Shown: positions 34,981 through 46,075 of the stretch, in pieces
Position numbering within the stretch: position 1 is the first letter of the stretch
Layout of the letters: each line of letters begins with the position of its first letter
Source of the DNA: Bolinopsis microptera
Lineage: Eukaryota; Ctenophora; Tentaculata; Lobata; Bolinopsidae
Reading direction: 5' to 3'
Length of the DNA stretch: 64,000 nt
Assembly (NCBI RefSeq): GCF_026151205.1
Contig: NC_087084.1
Coordinates: 15,640,322-15,704,321 of the forward strand
Notes under the pieces: generated by a model
Databases searched by the model: none
The model's input: the letters and a program-made list of their open reading frames with translations, nothing else
Told to the model about the DNA's origin: nothing
Position numbers and translations under genes: made by a program

Positions 34981-35619
34981 TCAAAATCAAGTTTAAAAAA
35001 GTTCTTGTCCCTTATTAAGTGCGCGGCGCGGCACAGTAACGCATCGCGCTACAATGCATTTTGATAATCTAGCGATGTCGTTGCGAGAAGCATAATTGTG
35101 TTGTATCACGTTGCGACCCCCACGGTCGTTTCACTATGTATCGTCCTGACGATACAGGGGAAGCCGCGCACTTCGTGCGCGGCGGGTCATACAACGTATG
35201 ACAATAATTGTGTGCTTGGCGCGGGACAGTAACGCATCGCGCTACAACGGAATAACAGGCTAGGAGCGCCGCCTGACCTTACCTGGGGACCTCAGGCTAT
35301 CATGTTCATTAATAGAAATTCGGCGGAATGACAGGTTGAGCGCGGCCCAGTAACGCCTGGCCCAGTAAACAGTAAACCTATTTTGCTCGCCCAAAAATTA
35401 TTGCGTGTTTTGGGTTTTTACGGTTTTGCAGCCGAACAAAACGGTTTTTACATAAAACCTAATTTAATCCCAACCATAACCATAATACCCTCAGGGCTTT
35501 TTCACAAGAAAACAATCATGGAATATCGATTTATGAAATTTAAACATGACATTTAGAAAACAAGTCGGTTAATGAAATATTTTGAAAATAACGTTCACTT
35601 CTGTTTTAGAATTTTTATT

Positions 35620-35731
35620 TAATTGACGATGTCAATTCATCTCAGCTCGGCGCGGCACAGTAGCGCATCTCGCCGATCTAGAGAAGCCTCATTGAGTGCG
35701 CGGCGCGGCACAGTAACGCATCGCGCTACAA
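35620..35731. mobile_element. 112-bp MITE, copy 2
   Basis: Same family as 3154-3252: TAATTGACGATGTCAATTC at the left, CGCATCGCGCTACAA at the right. The flanking AT-rich 9-mers differ by one base (ATTTTTATT and AATTTTATT). Confidence 0.75.
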
Positions 35732-35953
35732 AATTTTATTTAATTTTGAATTACGCTGATAAAAATTTATGATTGAGACGAATTTTCGAGTAGTTTATAG
35801 TAAAAAGCGTATTTTACATCTCATGAGCATATCTAATATCCACGAGTTTACTATTATATCGGATGTTCAAGTTTAACTATGTTTATTTAGAAAACAAGTC
35901 GGTTAATGAAATATTTTGAAAATAACGTTCACTTCTGTTTTAGAATTTTTATT

Positions 35954-36065
35954 TAATTGACGATGTCAATTCATCTCAGCTTGGCGCGGCACAGTAGCGC
36001 ATCTCGCCGATCTAGAGAAGCCTCATTGAGTGCGCGGCGCGGCACAGTAACGCATCGCGCTACAA
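35954..36065. mobile_element. 112-bp MITE, copy 3
   Basis: Nearly identical to the copy at 35620, within the ~334-bp direct duplication. The flanks are AATTTTTATT on both sides (9-10 bp). Confidence 0.75.
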
Positions 36066-36339
36066 AATTTTTATTTAATTTTGAATTACGCTGATAAAAA
36101 TTTATGATTGAGACAAATTTATGATTGAGACGAATAATTTGAGTGTTCAGGAATGGTATGTTACAACTCCCCCGAAGGGGCGTACTAAGCTAAGGGTCAT
36201 CTACACTCTATTAGGGTCATCTACACTTTACTAGGGTCATCAACTCTGAAGTCCTAATCCCCTCCAAAACAAAACACTTAACGGGAGCCGACCCCAAGTC
36301 GGATCTATTTGGTCAGTATTACTTATATTTGACTTGAGA

Positions 36340-38463
36340 ATGGCGACAAATACTAGGAAGAATTCAGGTACTCCTAAAACATCTAATAGCTTGTCTCGCA
36401 ACATTTTAGCTGAATCTACAGTGGACAATGAAGATCAGGAAAACAGGAAACATAGGGACAAGAAGAAATGTCCATGTCAACGCTCTTTTAACGGTAAAGT
36501 TTACCTCATTGACTGTTCTAAGTGTCATCAAGAGTGGCATGTGGACTGCCTGTCTATGAAGGGTATAACGAGGTCAGCTATCAACTCCATGGTAGAATGG
36601 CTGTGCCCATACTGCTTCGTGGCACCAGTATCAACACTGAAGAAACAGAGAGGTGAATTTTGTTACAGCTGCAGGAACACAAGGGCTTTGCAACAGGCCA
36701 ACTCAGATTTTGAAGCATCTACAGCTGTTAAGAATCTTGAAACTGTCAGTGCACTCGTGGCATCAGCAAGCTCAGCAGGCTCAGCTCTTGAAAAATTTGA
36801 CTTCGAACAGTTCTCTAGGAACCTTGACACTCTCTCCCAGTTCGACGTTCACCTTCAACACCTGCTTCTTAAAGAGAACTCCCTTAATGGGCTAAATAAT
36901 GAAATAAAGCTTCATGACAAATCATTAGAATCAATCAATACTAATATTGCCGAACTTCAGAAGGACCTGAAACTTCTGTCATCCAGACCATCTACAGAAC
37001 CATCCTCACCCTCAGCTTCATCTGAGCAGTTTCTGAAGGACATCTCTGAACAGCTCACTGTACTCTGTGCCAATGAGCACACTGCAGCTGCAGGCATAAG
37101 TGAATTGAAACAATCCTTAGACTCATTACAGCCATTGCATAATCCTGGCCCCTGCATTCCTCCCACCCCATTGCATCCAGGACCTCCTACTCAGCACCTT
37201 CGTTCTCCAGTCCCTACAGTCCCTGTGCAGCTACCCAATCATGAGCAGAAACCTGTGGAAATGTTCAAAGATGACTACATTGATCAGCAAACAGCAAATG
37301 ATTTAGGAGAACTTTTTGTTAAGGACAGCAGTCACTTCAAAGTTGAGAACGACCGCTCCTGCCTAACATATGGGGAAAGGTATGATTACCCAGGTTCCAA
37401 GTCATCTGAAAAGCCACAGGCAATACCATCGGTTCTCAAGGAACTCATTGACAAAATCAATAATGAGTTCTGCCAGGGTGATCTACCTCAGATCAACAGC
37501 TGCTTAGTAAATCGGTTTGAAGGAACAGACAGCAAGCTACCTAGACACTCTGATGACGAGGCTACCATCCATCCAGAGTCTAAAATATTCACTGTCTCGC
37601 TTGGTTCTGCATGTCAGGTTTCTTTCTCTGACTCTCACACAGGCACTGATAAGCACAAGCAGCAATGTGACCCACGGTCCTTGTATGTTATGACACGTCA
37701 TAGCCAAGCACTGTTCGACCATCGTATTGATGCAGGTGATATAGAAGGGCTACGTTACAGCATCACACTTAGATCCGTGAATTCGTTGAACAGAAATGCC
37801 ACATGCATCATCAGGGATTCAAACACTGGAGGCTTGAAATTTGGTACTGATCCTGCTAAGTCATTCGGCAAGTGGTTACCTGGCAAACGCATCTTCGCTC
37901 CGGTCATTGATAATATAGATCCTTATGTCACGTTGGGGTATAGAAACTGTGTAATATTGTGCGGGGTCAACGACCTCAAAAACGAAGACGTCAAGAACCA
38001 ACATGACATTGAAATTATTTATAACGCATTAGCTTCAAAGATTGCACAGATACAATCTGTCAATCCGTGTATACATGTTTTTGTTTGTCCAGCAATTCCC
38101 TCTAAACGTGCTGACTTAAATAGAAAACTTATATATTTTAACAGTTTGATTCGACGCAGGCTGCTCCCGTCCAATTTTGGTGTCAGTTATGTGGATGGAT
38201 TTGATGAGTTCTGTGATAGAGATGGTCTACTTGACCGCTCTCTCTCTCGCGACCTCAACAAACACCAAAAACCAGACTTCCTTCACCTCAACTGGAGGGG
38301 ACTAGCAAAGTTAGGTCAATTTATTCGTAACACTGTTCTTCTCAGGATTAACGGTGGTATCGACAGGGATGTGACTGCTGGAAGAGAAACTGGTCCTGTT
38401 GTTCCTGCTGCTGCTAGTCAGGGTCACGTGGATGGCTACCAACCACATGACTCCCCTCATTAA
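36340..38463 (+). CDS. LINE ORF1: PHD finger, AlkB-like dioxygenase, SGNH hydrolase
   Basis: 707 residues from the ATG at 36340. (1) PHD finger, residues 44-92, ligands C44, C46, C59, C62, H67, C70, C89, C92. (2) A Leu/Lys/Glu-rich coiled-coil-like stretch, about 150-215, then a Pro-rich linker. (3) AlkB-like Fe(II)/2-oxoglutarate oxygenase, about 300-485: LPRHSDDEA with H403-x-D405, then SLG, the distal H461 in LFDHRI, and RYSITLR with R472 and R478, in the same order and spacing as AlkB. (4) SGNH/GDSL-type hydrolase, about 488-690: S494 in IIRDSNT, N544 in GVND, D646 and H649 in DFLH. By family knowledge AlkB repairs alkylated bases and PHD binds histone tails; a role in chromatin targeting and in protecting or de-modifying the element's nucleic acid is inference. 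It overlaps ORF2 by 32 bases. Confidence 0.9.
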   Translation: MATNTRKNSGTPKTSNSLSRNILAESTVDNEDQENRKHRDKKKCPCQRSFNGKVYLIDCSKCHQEWHVDCLSMKGITRSAINSMVEWLCPYCFVAPVSTLKKQRGEFCYSCRNTRALQQANSDFEASTAVKNLETVSALVASASSAGSALEKFDFEQFSRNLDTLSQFDVHLQHLLLKENSLNGLNNEIKLHDKSLESINTNIAELQKDLKLLSSRPSTEPSSPSASSEQFLKDISEQLTVLCANEHTAAAGISELKQSLDSLQPLHNPGPCIPPTPLHPGPPTQHLRSPVPTVPVQLPNHEQKPVEMFKDDYIDQQTANDLGELFVKDSSHFKVENDRSCLTYGERYDYPGSKSSEKPQAIPSVLKELIDKINNEFCQGDLPQINSCLVNRFEGTDSKLPRHSDDEATIHPESKIFTVSLGSACQVSFSDSHTGTDKHKQQCDPRSLYVMTRHSQALFDHRIDAGDIEGLRYSITLRSVNSLNRNATCIIRDSNTGGLKFGTDPAKSFGKWLPGKRIFAPVIDNIDPYVTLGYRNCVILCGVNDLKNEDVKNQHDIEIIYNALASKIAQIQSVNPCIHVFVCPAIPSKRADLNRKLIYFNSLIRRRLLPSNFGVSYVDGFDEFCDRDGLLDRSLSRDLNKHQKPDFLHLNWRGLAKLGQFIRNTVLLRINGGIDRDVTAGRETGPVVPAAASQGHVDGYQPHDSPH

Positions 38464-41400
38464 GGAGGTATGTCTTGTCTGTTCTAAGAACATAGTCATC
38501 GGCCAAACAATAGTTGAATGTTTCCACTGTGACTGCATAATGCACCATAAATGCTATCGCAAATCCAATACAAATAGCCAATCTAATGAGTTTTACTGTA
38601 CTCGTTGTATCCATTTAGACAAGGTTAAATACAACCCATTTAAACTACTCACTGACAATGACAACGACGACAACAACCTAGACGAATACACAACCAAAAT
38701 CTCGAATACTTTAAATAATTGTAACTCATACACTGCATCTGACCTTACCAATATTCTCTGCAACCAAGTAAAGAAACAATCATCTATTCTCTTTCAAAAT
38801 ATTGATGGAAATAAATCAAATTTTGACAACCTTGCCATTGAAACCTGTAGGTACAAAACAAAATTCTCCGTAATAGGCCTAGCTGAAACCAACACTGGGA
38901 AAGAATTAAGCAACCTATTTCAGCTCGACGGTTATAATAGTTACTATCAGGACACAGCACCTAACAAACAAAAGGGCACTGGAGTAGCCCTTTATGTTGA
39001 CGATAGATTAAATGCTACAGTAATTGAAAATATATCACAAGTCACAGAACATCTAGAAATACTTGTCTTATCATTAAGTAACGAAGATCAACCTGTTAAT
39101 GTAGGTGTTTTGTATCGTCCACCAAGTGGCTGTATTTCCCAAGCTCTAGTTGAACTTTCTAACCTTCTTGATCACATGCCGAAGTTTAGTTATCTAGCTG
39201 GAGACTTTAATATCGATCTTCATGATAAAGATAACAAAAATGTACAAAAATATGAAGAAATATTGTTCAGTAAAGGATTTTGTCCGTTAATATCTATTGC
39301 TACTCACGAAAAACCAGGCTGTAAAGCATCTTGCATAGACAACATAATTACCAACGACATTGAGAATGTTATTACTTCAGGCACCCTAAAAGAACGAATA
39401 ACTCACCACTCGCCTATTTTTAACATATTTAACTGGAATGTTGAAGTCAACTCTGGAAAAACTTCTATGAAACAGTATTACGATTTCTGTCAATCAAATG
39501 TTAACGGCTTCCTAGTGGATCTTGAAGATGAGCTTAAAACTAAAATAATCCATAACTTTACTGAATTCCATGACACTTACAAAAACTGCATCGAAAAATC
39601 GTTTAAACTAGAAACCCCGAAAACCTCTAAGAGAACTGTTAAGGTTAACCCTTGGATAACTCCCGGTCTCATTTGCTCAATTAATAATCAGCATAAACTG
39701 TACGAAAATTGGGTTGAGATAAGAAATAGAAAATGTAAACTCGGGGAAACTGATAACAAGGGCGGGATTTGCCAGTGCCCTGAATGCTCACTAAAACGTA
39801 GTCGCTACCTTATCTACAAAGAATACAGAAAAGTCCTAAAGAAAACACGTCAAACAGTGAAAACAGATTACTTCTCTGGTAAATTTGCAGAAAATAGCGG
39901 GAATAGTAAAAAGACCTGGGAACTAATTAATAGTATAAGAGGAAAACGGCGGCGTGAAATAAAGCCGCTGTTCACCATAGACAACGTTAAGATAACGAAC
40001 AGGAGGATCATAGCAAACGAATTCAATAAGTATTTCGTATCATTGGCCTCTGACCTAAATACTGCTTACAATGAACTTGGTCAAATGAACATAAACAATC
40101 TACCTAGTTTCTATGACTATTTACCGCTCTCAAACACCTCCAGCATTTACATGCATGACTGCACAACAGACGAGGTTAGCAAAATCATATCTGAACTTAA
40201 GAACGGTAAGGCAAGTGATATTCCTATTCATGTTGTAAAACAGTCCTCAAAAATAGTCACTCCTCTACTTACTGTACTGTACAATAAATGTATGAAAGAT
40301 GGCATATTCCCTGATGACCTTAAGATTGGAAGGATTAGTCCAATTTACAAGAAAGATAACCAGGAACTCCTTGAAAATTATAGACCTGTGTCGACACTTG
40401 CAGTATTTGGTAAAATATTTGAAAAAATTATATTCAACAGATTATATAGCTTCTTTCATTCACAGAATTCCTTGTATGAAAACCAGTACGGATTCCGTAA
40501 AAATCATTCGACTAGTTATGCTTTAAATTACTCAGTTAACCACATAGAATCACGTCTCAAGAAAAAACAACACGTACTTGGAATATTTATTGATCTTAGC
40601 AAAGCTTTTGATACAATCTCACATGAAAAGTTACTGCATAAGTTAGAAAATTATGGGATCCGTGGAAATGCAAACAACCTTATAGCAAGTTACCTGTCGA
40701 ATAGATACCAGTATGTCTCAGTATTAGGTGAAGACTCTGAGAAGCTGCCCGTTGTCTACGGAGTGCCCCAAGGGTCCTGTTTAGGTCCCCTGCTGTTTAT
40801 CATCTACATAAATGACATCCGAAACTCATCAATTATAGGAACGTTTATACTATTTGCCGATGACACTAACATATTTATTGAAGAAACATGTGTCAGAAGA
40901 CTGTACGAAAAGGGAAATGAAGTTTTAGCATCTGTTTATAAGTATATGAAACTAAACTTATTACATATTAACATTAAGAAATGCTGTTTTATCCACTTTA
41001 GACCGTCACGTGCCAAAGAGGAAGTAGAAAATGACGAGAACATATTAACTTTGAACAATGTTGTCATTAAAAAAGTCCAAGAAGCTAAATTTCTAGGTGT
41101 CATTATCGATGATCAACTTAATTGGAAAACTCACACACGGTCACTTAACTCAAAACTTAAATGTGAAGTAGGTAAGTTATGCAGAATACGACACATTGTC
41201 CCTAAACAGTATTATAAGGATTTATACCATACTTTATTCGAATCACATTTGGGATTTGGAATATCTGTATGGGGTGGTATTAGCAACAACCGACTCGAAC
41301 CTCTCTTTAAAACACAGAAAAAGTGTATAAGAATTCTATTTGGGGATAAAGAAGCTTACTTAGAAAAATTTAGAACTTGTGCCCGGACACGACCATTTGG

Positions 41401-41800
41401 TGAGCAAAGACTAGGTGTGGACTTTTACAAAAAAGAACACTCTAAGCCCTTGTTTAAGAATCAGAAATTGTTAACTGTTCACAACCTGTATAAGTACACT
41501 TGTCTCTTAGAACTATTCAAAATTAATAAGTTAGAGGAACCATTATCACTGTACTCATCATTTAACAGGTCACCACGACGAGAGGATTATTTCATCACAT
41601 CACAACCATCCTCACAATTCATCTACCAATCATCCTACATGTGGAACAGCTGTCGACAAACATCAAGTAAGATAAGTTTTAATACTCCGACAAACGGGTT
41701 TAAGAATACATTGAAAATTGCTTTACAAGAATTGCAATTCAAGCATGATACACTTGATTGGTGTGAGCTTAATTTTGCCACGAATAAGCTCAAGTTTTGA
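38432..41800 (+). CDS. LINE ORF2: PHD-like finger, APE endonuclease, reverse transcriptase
   Basis: 1122 residues from the ATG at 38432 (an alternative ATG is at 38447). It begins in the +1 frame relative to ORF1, with a 32-base overlap, so re-initiation after ORF1 is plausible. An N-terminal C4HC3 zinc finger (C14, C17, C30, C33, H38 or H39, C41, C56, C59) is followed by an APE endonuclease (FQNIDG, GLAETNT, AGDFNIDL, CIDNIITND, THHSPIF). A Cys-rich CQCPECSLKRSRY segment is next, then the RT (ENYRPVSTLAVFGKIFEKI, YGFRKNHST, FIDLSKAFDTISH, GVPQGSCLGPLLF, LFADDTN around residue 808) and a C-terminal region. All catalytic residues that can be judged are present. It nicks target DNA and reverse-transcribes the element RNA. 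Confidence 0.95.
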   Translation: MATNHMTPLIKEVCLVCSKNIVIGQTIVECFHCDCIMHHKCYRKSNTNSQSNEFYCTRCIHLDKVKYNPFKLLTDNDNDDNNLDEYTTKISNTLNNCNSYTASDLTNILCNQVKKQSSILFQNIDGNKSNFDNLAIETCRYKTKFSVIGLAETNTGKELSNLFQLDGYNSYYQDTAPNKQKGTGVALYVDDRLNATVIENISQVTEHLEILVLSLSNEDQPVNVGVLYRPPSGCISQALVELSNLLDHMPKFSYLAGDFNIDLHDKDNKNVQKYEEILFSKGFCPLISIATHEKPGCKASCIDNIITNDIENVITSGTLKERITHHSPIFNIFNWNVEVNSGKTSMKQYYDFCQSNVNGFLVDLEDELKTKIIHNFTEFHDTYKNCIEKSFKLETPKTSKRTVKVNPWITPGLICSINNQHKLYENWVEIRNRKCKLGETDNKGGICQCPECSLKRSRYLIYKEYRKVLKKTRQTVKTDYFSGKFAENSGNSKKTWELINSIRGKRRREIKPLFTIDNVKITNRRIIANEFNKYFVSLASDLNTAYNELGQMNINNLPSFYDYLPLSNTSSIYMHDCTTDEVSKIISELKNGKASDIPIHVVKQSSKIVTPLLTVLYNKCMKDGIFPDDLKIGRISPIYKKDNQELLENYRPVSTLAVFGKIFEKIIFNRLYSFFHSQNSLYENQYGFRKNHSTSYALNYSVNHIESRLKKKQHVLGIFIDLSKAFDTISHEKLLHKLENYGIRGNANNLIASYLSNRYQYVSVLGEDSEKLPVVYGVPQGSCLGPLLFIIYINDIRNSSIIGTFILFADDTNIFIEETCVRRLYEKGNEVLASVYKYMKLNLLHINIKKCCFIHFRPSRAKEEVENDENILTLNNVVIKKVQEAKFLGVIIDDQLNWKTHTRSLNSKLKCEVGKLCRIRHIVPKQYYKDLYHTLFESHLGFGISVWGGISNNRLEPLFKTQKKCIRILFGDKEAYLEKFRTCARTRPFGEQRLGVDFYKKEHSKPLFKNQKLLTVHNLYKYTCLLELFKINKLEEPLSLYSSFNRSPRREDYFITSQPSSQFIYQSSYMWNSCRQTSSKISFNTPTNGFKNTLKIALQELQFKHDTLDWCELNFATNKLKF

Positions 41801-42099
41801 TTAATGTGAGTTACTAAAATAACCACTTATCTTTCCTCATACATGCAACCACTGCACTCCAACTAAACACATTATTTACCACAGTCCACACACCATACTC
41901 CACAGATGATATATTTATATATACACACAAACACACTAGTACCGAACAATTGCACTGTAAAACATGCTCACGATACACTCAAAATTAGAAATATTCGGCT
42001 CGTATATGAAACTTAGCGACTTACACTCAGTGTACACCTTGTAGCGCGATGCACTACTGGGTCGCGCGCGCATCAAATAATGCTTCTCGCAACCACAGT

Positions 42100-43420
42100 A
42101 GTGTGCAAACCAACATTCGAACCACCAGCAGCTGGTGGTCAATTTCCTACGAACGCGACTTAATTTTGGTTCAGACTGGAGTCGAGCGCTACGTTATAGC
42201 TGTATATATAGCTCGTTTCACGACGAAATCTTCATTTATTGAGTTTGTCTGTCGATTATGTTGGAGTTTGTATTTTTAATTTTGTACTCGAATACTGTTA
42301 ATTTATTTTTATTAAATAGTTGTTTTTCGTAACAGCACACTAGTACGTGATTCCTTTTGTTATTCTTACATAATTAGGAAGATTTTAAACTTCAATACTA
42401 TAAATAATCAAATATTTACGAACACCGATCATCGGTATGTACCCATTATGCATTATTGGTATCGAAGTCTTATGTTGAGCTGGATATCGAAAAATTTCAA
42501 AATGTAAGGCTGTAATTTTGTACTTGTTTAGGTGTAGAACTAGGATTAACAACTTGATTGCTAGGAGCTAGGAAGAGATTTTAGTAATGATGACCCTTTA
42601 AACTTAAACTATATCTCTAGTGCACTTCGATCGGTTTTCTTTTCAATTTTGATAAAACCTAGTCGTGATCTTTGTTTCAGAACTTCACTAATTTATTAAG
42701 TTTTGTAGTTTATATAGACGGAACATGAGCAGATACCATTTGATTAATTATAATATATCCGATTTGAAATATTATTCTGTCGGAGTTTGAGTTCAACATG
42801 GACACATTTATTAACATCCCGCATGAATTTGTGTCGTCTTTACAATTTTTTGCGCTGAATTTGTATGCTTATTAATACTGCCGCATGATATCAGTAGCTG
42901 CTATAAAACTAGAGTGTATAGCATGTGTATTATACGATGTTTCCCACGTAAAAATCGCAGGTTGTTTTGGTGCGGCTGGGCACTCTACTGGTGATTGACA
43001 CCAGAGACTGAGAAAAACTTTGACATAATTTTCAAGTTTGATATGACCTAATAACTACCACATTTACAGGAAGTATGGTAATACATTCTTGTCAGCTGTC
43101 TGGGCAAATCTTCTCTCGCAGAATTGGATTAAAATTTAATGTATTTTATTTCTCACTTCCAACGATGTCGCAATTATTAGGTAAAATTTGAAGTTATTTT
43201 GAGATTCAATTAATAAATTTTAGATTGCAGCTTGATATCACTTAGTATGTACATTGTACTCGGTTGCAAGGGTAGAACTTATGAGAATACTATCATAGTA
43301 TTATTGCACTATACTATTATGGGTTCATCAAAGTTCGTATCATGATTTGTCACAATTAAACCATCGAGTCACTTGAGGAAACCCGTTAAAGCTCGCAATT
43401 GGCGACGAGATAAAGTTTGT
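42100..43420. other. Unassigned part of the 8-kb insertion
   Basis: AT-rich, with a short inverted repeat (ACCACCAGCAGCTGGTGGT) near 42118 and TATATATAGC near 42203. No coding frame is recognised. Confidence 0.4.
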
Positions 43421-43429
43421 GGTACCTCT

Positions 43430-44130
43430 AGATGTTAAGTTAACTCTTAGGCTCCAATCTTCCTTACTATACCTACCACTCCTTCTTACTTGATAAGAAG
43501 TAGATCCATCTGGAACAGTGAGCTGCTTCTTCCCTTCTATCCCGTACTAGCCTACTCAGCTCTCTCCAAACCGTGAACAACTACTCCCGGTGCTAGAACT
43601 TTAACCGCATAATTATAACAGCACAATTCTTTCGCTTGAATCTCAGTCTGCTGTAAGACTGCTGTACCGGTAGAGTTTTTACTTGTATGATTCAGCAATC
43701 TGCTCTTTAGATGGTACCGTTACCTCCCGCCATAAGACTGTGCCGTCTTGGTGACCTTGAGAATATCATAAGGTCCGATATATAAAAGCACTATCCAATA
43801 TCGAGACCCACTCAGGATCCCAAACCACGACTCCTTTCGGTCGTCTGTACTTGCTTTTTTCCTCCCAGCATGGACTAAGTCAATGATACTGTCTTACATC
43901 GCTGGCCTTGTTCTTATAAGTGTTCACTCGGCGCTCACAAGATAACATGTTCAGAGATCTGTTGCAGAACCTTGTCGTGCCGTCATTTATATACTCCTTG
44001 ACTAAGAGCTACTTTACACCTACAGCAAAAATGTGCTAAATGATACCCATCCTCTCCTCACATTACTGTACTTGCACTTACCATCCTCATCTTCGCCATA
44101 GAGGCGGTTAAGAGGGTGACGTACACAGCA
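43430..44130 (-). mobile_element. Possible Gypsy-type LTR retrotransposon fossil
   Basis: Minus-strand translation gives scattered resemblance to the C-terminal part of a Gypsy integrase, including a Gly-Pro-Tyr-Asp-Ile-Leu-Lys-Val segment. It looks old and broken in several places, and no LTRs could be assigned. The call is tentative. Confidence 0.2.
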
Positions 44131-44907
44131 TCTAGCACGAATCCAATAAGTGAGTCTACAGTGCGTGTCGAAATACATTGCATGTACCCTTATATATTAA
44201 TTGAGACAGAATTTTAATAAATCAACAAATTCTTAAAATTTAAAAAGGTAGAATTTAATTCTATGGCATTTATTGAAACCTGCTTTTTTAAAGTTGAGAA
44301 TTGGTTTCAATTTCTAGAATATCACGATAATGTTGACTCAAAACTGTTTCAGGCAGCTATCAAGTCTCAAGATATGACATAATTTGATAGAATGTTAGTA
44401 CCAACGCTATCAGTGCATTGAAGTCGAGTTCTCGATACAGGTATTATAATTAGGTTCTATCGACCGTTTTTGTAGTCTTAACTCATTTTTATTTGTTATT
44501 ATACGACCAATTAAAACCTAGCAAACCAGACTTCTTTATGTGCTAAATGTTACTTTAACCTTAATAATAGCAGCATTGTGGCAGATATCCAGTTACATTT
44601 TTTCCAGCCGTATATTATAAATATACAGGGTGGGCCAAAAGTCAGTGTGCAAACGTTGGCATTAATAGCTCAGTCACTGAGTGCCCAATTGAAATAATTG
44701 GTTCTGGTATGACTTACTACCACCACTGGTTCGAGAAATTTGTCAAATCGAAACATATTTGTGTTCATTGTTTTCAAAAGAAGGTTCATTTTCGCATTTA
44801 TTTGATAGTTTGGATAATCGGATCGAGCCAGATTTTATTGAATTGTGTTTAGCCATTTAAATTACGTTTGCTCTAAAAAAATGAGAGTATATATATATTA
44901 CTCATGC

Positions 44908-44949
44908 AACTAAGATAAATTGAGTATAAATACTCAATTTATCTTAGTT
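44908..44949. repeat. Perfect 20-bp-arm hairpin (copy 1)
   Basis: AACTAAGATAAATTGAGTAT, two bases, then its exact reverse complement. A second copy is at 46151-46192. Confidence 0.9.
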
Positions 44950-44992
44950 TAAGTTCCAAGTTATATAACTCATTTTCTAAAGGTCTCGTAAA

Positions 44993-45222
44993 CTTTAATC
45001 AATTACAGAGGGTGTGGCCTCTTTTTCACTGAAAAGACGCCATTAGATTTCATTGCATTCTGGGACCAATTTTGGTGTGATTTAAAGTATCCTACAAATT
45101 GGTGTTTACTGTTTCGACTTTTGTAAAATCACTGTAACAATATAATCTGTATTCTTATAGTTTCAACCATAATAGTGAAATAGAGGGGCTGGCCAATAGC
45201 CACACCCTCTGTAATTGATTTA
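44993..45222. mobile_element. Small MITE with 22-bp inverted ends (copy 1)
   Basis: AATCAATTACAGAGGGTGTG plus GC at the left and its exact inverse at the right, about 220 bp apart. The core reading is TA, CAGAGGGTGTGGC ... GCCACACCCTCTG, TA, which would suit a TA-duplicating element. The second copy, at about 46240-46470, has one mismatch in the left end. Confidence 0.6.
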
Positions 45223-45654
45223 ATTCTACGAAACTTTCAGAAATTTGTGTGTAATTCGGAGATAAATTAAACAAGTTGTTATCGGCCACCATGTGTAAAC
45301 GGAATGTTCTAGCAGACTGTATAATACTATAACATACATTTTCTTACACACACATAATCTAATCTCTGGAATGTTGCTATGATATCAATGGCAATGTTTT
45401 GATACTGTGTATTATCATGATTATGCCTTACAGGCCGATCTTCCGATGGAGTTTCGGTTGCCATGGCAACACATCAATATGATAAAGAATTTGTAAACGC
45501 AGTCACAACTCTGTCGTGTACACTGTACGGTGCGAGCGGTTATTTTATGATAGGTAACATCTACTTTTTCAGCATTTGCGGGATGACCAGTTCACACGTA
45601 TATTTTCGCAGACACAACTTCGCATAAAATTATATCCAATTATTCTATAACCAA

Positions 45655-46075
45655 TTATCTACACGGACTTCTGTCTAAATATGAATGAAATCGAGAAAAC
45701 CAAATATTATATGTTTCATCCTGAAGTGCTGAGTTCTCAGGCAGTAAAATCATGATCCTGATAGATATCGAAGTCTCCTTAAATGATTGTCTCTGCTGCT
45801 TAATATATCTGGATTGTCGTTGGGAGGCGATGCAGATTTGTTTACTTTTAAGGGGGAGGTTCTGCTCAGCAGGAGAAAGAGGTGATGCACATTTTGTATT
45901 TGTCTGACATGTAGGACTTGAACCACGTTTCCGTAAGTGCAATAAACGGTAACGAGTGGTTTTTGGATTTCTCCTGAATAAGAGCTGAGATTTTTGGCAC
46001 TTCCCATATACTCGCACTTGATGCACAGGATTCATGGACTGGACATTTAAGACGAGGCATGAGGAATAACGGGCA
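45655..46075 (-). mobile_element. LINE 5' endonuclease fragment (copy 1)
   Basis: A minus-strand reading includes SIWEVPKISALIQ, then SLPFIALTETWF and KSYMSD, the start of a LINE APE endonuclease with its catalytic Glu in ALTETWF. The frame then breaks within about 100 residues, so this is a decayed fragment. Copy 2 is at 46904-47505. Confidence 0.65.

Larger units (their letters stand above)
34990..36160. repeat. MITE-rich GC/AT mosaic with a ~334-bp direct duplication
   Basis: The stretch at about 35552-35800 recurs at about 35886-36130, each including one full MITE and flanks starting TTTAGAAAACAAGTCGGTTA. Partial MITE ends (CAGTAACGCATCGCGCTACA) also occur near 35035 and 35230. No coding sequence. 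Confidence 0.8.
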
